Assembly (NCBI GenBank): GCA_039933015.1
Contig: JBDTOX010000096.1
Coordinates: 1 to 24,001, forward strand
DNA length: 24,001 nucleotides
Source: JBDTOX01 sp039933015
GTDB lineage: Bacteria > Pseudomonadota > Gammaproteobacteria > Burkholderiales > Methylophilaceae
Direction of reading: 5' to 3'
Shown: in pieces, positions 22,797 to 24,001 of the stretch
Numbering within the stretch: position 1 is the first letter of the stretch
Layout: each line of letters opens with the position of its first letter
The notes under the pieces: generated by a model
Databases searched by the model: none
Seen by the model: only the letters and a program-made list of their open reading frames with translations
Told to the model about the DNA's origin: nothing
Translations under genes and position numbers: made by a program

Positions 22797-23524
22797 ATCC
22801 TTCTGAAACTTTCATCTCTCACCTGATTGAGCTACGTGGTCGTCTGTTACGTATCGTTGTTGGTTTTTTGCTGGTGTTTATTGGTCTGTTTCCCTTTGCC
22901 AATAAAATTTATACCTTGCTGGCGCATCCGCTGCTGGCCAAATTACCTGCTGGCGGCCAGATGATAGCTACTGCCGTGACCACGCCATTTTTCGTACCGA
23001 TGAAAGTCGCCATGCTCACGGCTTTCATTATTTCATTACCACACACGCTATATCAAATATGGGCTTTTGTTGCGCCAGGCCTGTATGCAAGTGAGCGTCG
23101 TTTTATGGCACCGTTAGTGGTGGCAAGTACGCTGTTATTTCTTACCGGCATGGCGTTTGCCTATTTTTTGGTGTTCCCGGTGGTGTTTGGATTTATTGCC
23201 GGCGTAGCGCCCAAAGGTGTTGCCGTGATGACGGATATTGGTAATTACCTGGATTTTGTTATTACCTTGTTCATAGCCTTTGGTACGGCATTTGAGGTGC
23301 CGGTGGCGGTAGTTTTGCTGGTGCGCTTTGGTATGGTGGATATCAAAACATTGAAAGAAATTCGCTCCTACGTGATTGTGGGAGCGTTCGTGCTGGGCGC
23401 GATCTTTACGCCACCAGATGTTATTTCCCAAGTAATGCTGGCCGTACCTTTATGGCTGCTATATGAAGTGGGAATTTTAGTAGCGGGACTTATCCAGGTA
23501 AAACCGCAAGATATTTCAGAATAG
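22793..23524 (+). CDS. tatC: twin-arginine translocase subunit TatC
   Basis: Six-TM core of the Tat receptor that binds the twin-arginine motif. The 243-residue protein has the N-terminal SHLIELRGRLLR motif, FVAPGLYASERR after the first periplasmic loop, and FVLGAIFTPPDVISQ before the last helices, all diagnostic of TatC. GTG at 22793 overlaps the tatB stop by four bases (GTGA), so translation is probably coupled. It converges on the protease gene 72 bp away. Confidence 0.97.
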   Translation: MNPSETFISHLIELRGRLLRIVVGFLLVFIGLFPFANKIYTLLAHPLLAKLPAGGQMIATAVTTPFFVPMKVAMLTAFIISLPHTLYQIWAFVAPGLYASERRFMAPLVVASTLLFLTGMAFAYFLVFPVVFGFIAGVAPKGVAVMTDIGNYLDFVITLFIAFGTAFEVPVAVVLLVRFGMVDIKTLKEIRSYVIVGAFVLGAIFTPPDVISQVMLAVPLWLLYEVGILVAGLIQVKPQDISE

Positions 23525-23596
23525 CATTAGGTGATTTTGCCTATGATATTGATGAGGCCAATTACTGGCTCACCGCATCCGAAACTGAACGTAAAT

Positions 23597-24001
23597 CTAT
23601 TCCTGGGCCGGGTCTTGGACTAATTGGGGCTTTGGCCGCTTTCCAATCGTAACAACTACATTGAGTTCTTTTTGATTGCGCGCGATTTTCAGCGTAGCTT
23701 TCTTTTCTGGTCTAAGGCCGGAAATCAGGTTCAACATGGTGGAGCTATCCAGCACTTCGCGGCCATCGATTGCCAGCAGGATATCGCCAGGCTTGAGGCC
23801 GGCGCGTTCTGCAGGACTGCCGTGCAGTACGCCAGCGATGAGTGAGCCATGTGCTTGTTTGAGTTTAAATGAATCCGCCAGCTCCGGTGTGACGTCTTGC
23901 GCTTCAATACCAATCCAGCCGCGCGTTACGCTGCCTTGACGAATAATTTGTTCCATCACTTGCTTGGCAAGGCTGACGGGGATGGCAAACCCGATGCCCA
24001 T
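23597..24001 (-). CDS. HtrA/DegS-like serine protease, C-terminal PDZ part (partial)
   Basis: The reading frame runs off the window edge; only the last 134 or so codons are present and the Met at the edge is not necessarily a start. The visible part begins with the end of the trypsin-like domain (GIGFAIPVSLAKQVMEQI). It continues through the linker TRGWIGIEAQDVT and a single PDZ domain (LIAGVLHGSPAERAGLKPGDILLAIDGREV), ending about 20 residues later. A single PDZ suggests a DegS/AlgW-type or short HtrA protease acting in envelope stress, rather than two-PDZ DegP. The catalytic Ser lies outside the window. Confidence 0.9.
   Translation of the reverse strand: MGIGFAIPVSLAKQVMEQIIRQGSVTRGWIGIEAQDVTPELADSFKLKQAHGSLIAGVLHGSPAERAGLKPGDILLAIDGREVLDSSTMLNLISGLRPEKKATLKIARNQKELNVVVTIGKRPKPQLVQDPAQE

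Noticed and set aside
23551..23579. Imperfect inverted repeat between tatC and the protease gene
   Set aside because: The stem is short and bulged with no T tract on either side, so it is not a convincing terminator.
23525..23644. Plus-strand open frame after tatC ending in an IPGPGLGLIGALAAF-like stretch, faintly resembling a degraded PEP-CTERM sorting tail
   Set aside because: It has no start codon, the hydrophobic part is antisense to the C-terminal codons of the HtrA-like protease, and the key Glu of the PEP motif is missing. The open length is well within chance.

Overview
The window is a gene-dense stretch of a betaproteobacterial chromosome. The protein sequences and gene order (engB / cytochrome c4 / resB-ccsB; mlaFEDCB / ibaG-grxD-murA / hisGDC...hisBHAFIE / HIT / tatABC / HtrA protease) are typical of Nitrosomonadales. 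A Methylophilaceae-like methylotroph is my best guess, but that family assignment is inference. I see no tRNA, rRNA, insertion sequence, phage gene or CRISPR array; almost everything is core housekeeping DNA.

Layout. 1-1365: trmB (+) and engB (-) converge and overlap at their 3' ends. 1585-5501: a dihaem cytochrome c4 with its own terminator, then resB and ccsB, the System II machinery that attaches haem to such cytochromes. 5518-8159: the least ordinary part. A multi-TM orphan sensor histidine kinase (-) faces away from a lone type IV pilin-like gene (+). The pilin has a near-perfect sigma-54 promoter, an upstream palindrome and a strong terminator. 8221-11294: mlaFEDCB, phospholipid transport that maintains outer-membrane asymmetry. 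11327-13002: an ABC-2 type exporter pair (YadG/YadH-like). 13019-14909: ibaG, grxD and murA.

14956-21797: all the classic histidine biosynthesis genes, in two blocks: hisG-hisD-hisC and hisB-hisH-hisA-hisF-hisI-hisE. HisG is the short form that needs HisZ, and no hisZ or histidinol-phosphatase gene is present. A 272-bp gap separates the blocks. It holds a sigma-70-like promoter, a possible 29-codon ORF, an 8-bp hairpin and a perfect 15-bp terminator-like hairpin only about 30 bp before hisB, so it may encode a small RNA, a small protein or a read-through control element. 21866-23524: a HIT-family hydrolase and tatABC, the twin-arginine translocase. 23597-24001: the C-terminal PDZ portion of an HtrA/DegS-like protease (-), cut by the window edge.

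Many genes overlap or nearly abut and appear translationally coupled. Initiation at TTG or GTG is common (resB, mlaB, murA, hisC, hisI, tatB, tatC). The parts most worth following up are the kinase / sigma-54 / pilin locus and the hisC-hisB gap; I did not find a clearly new multi-gene system.
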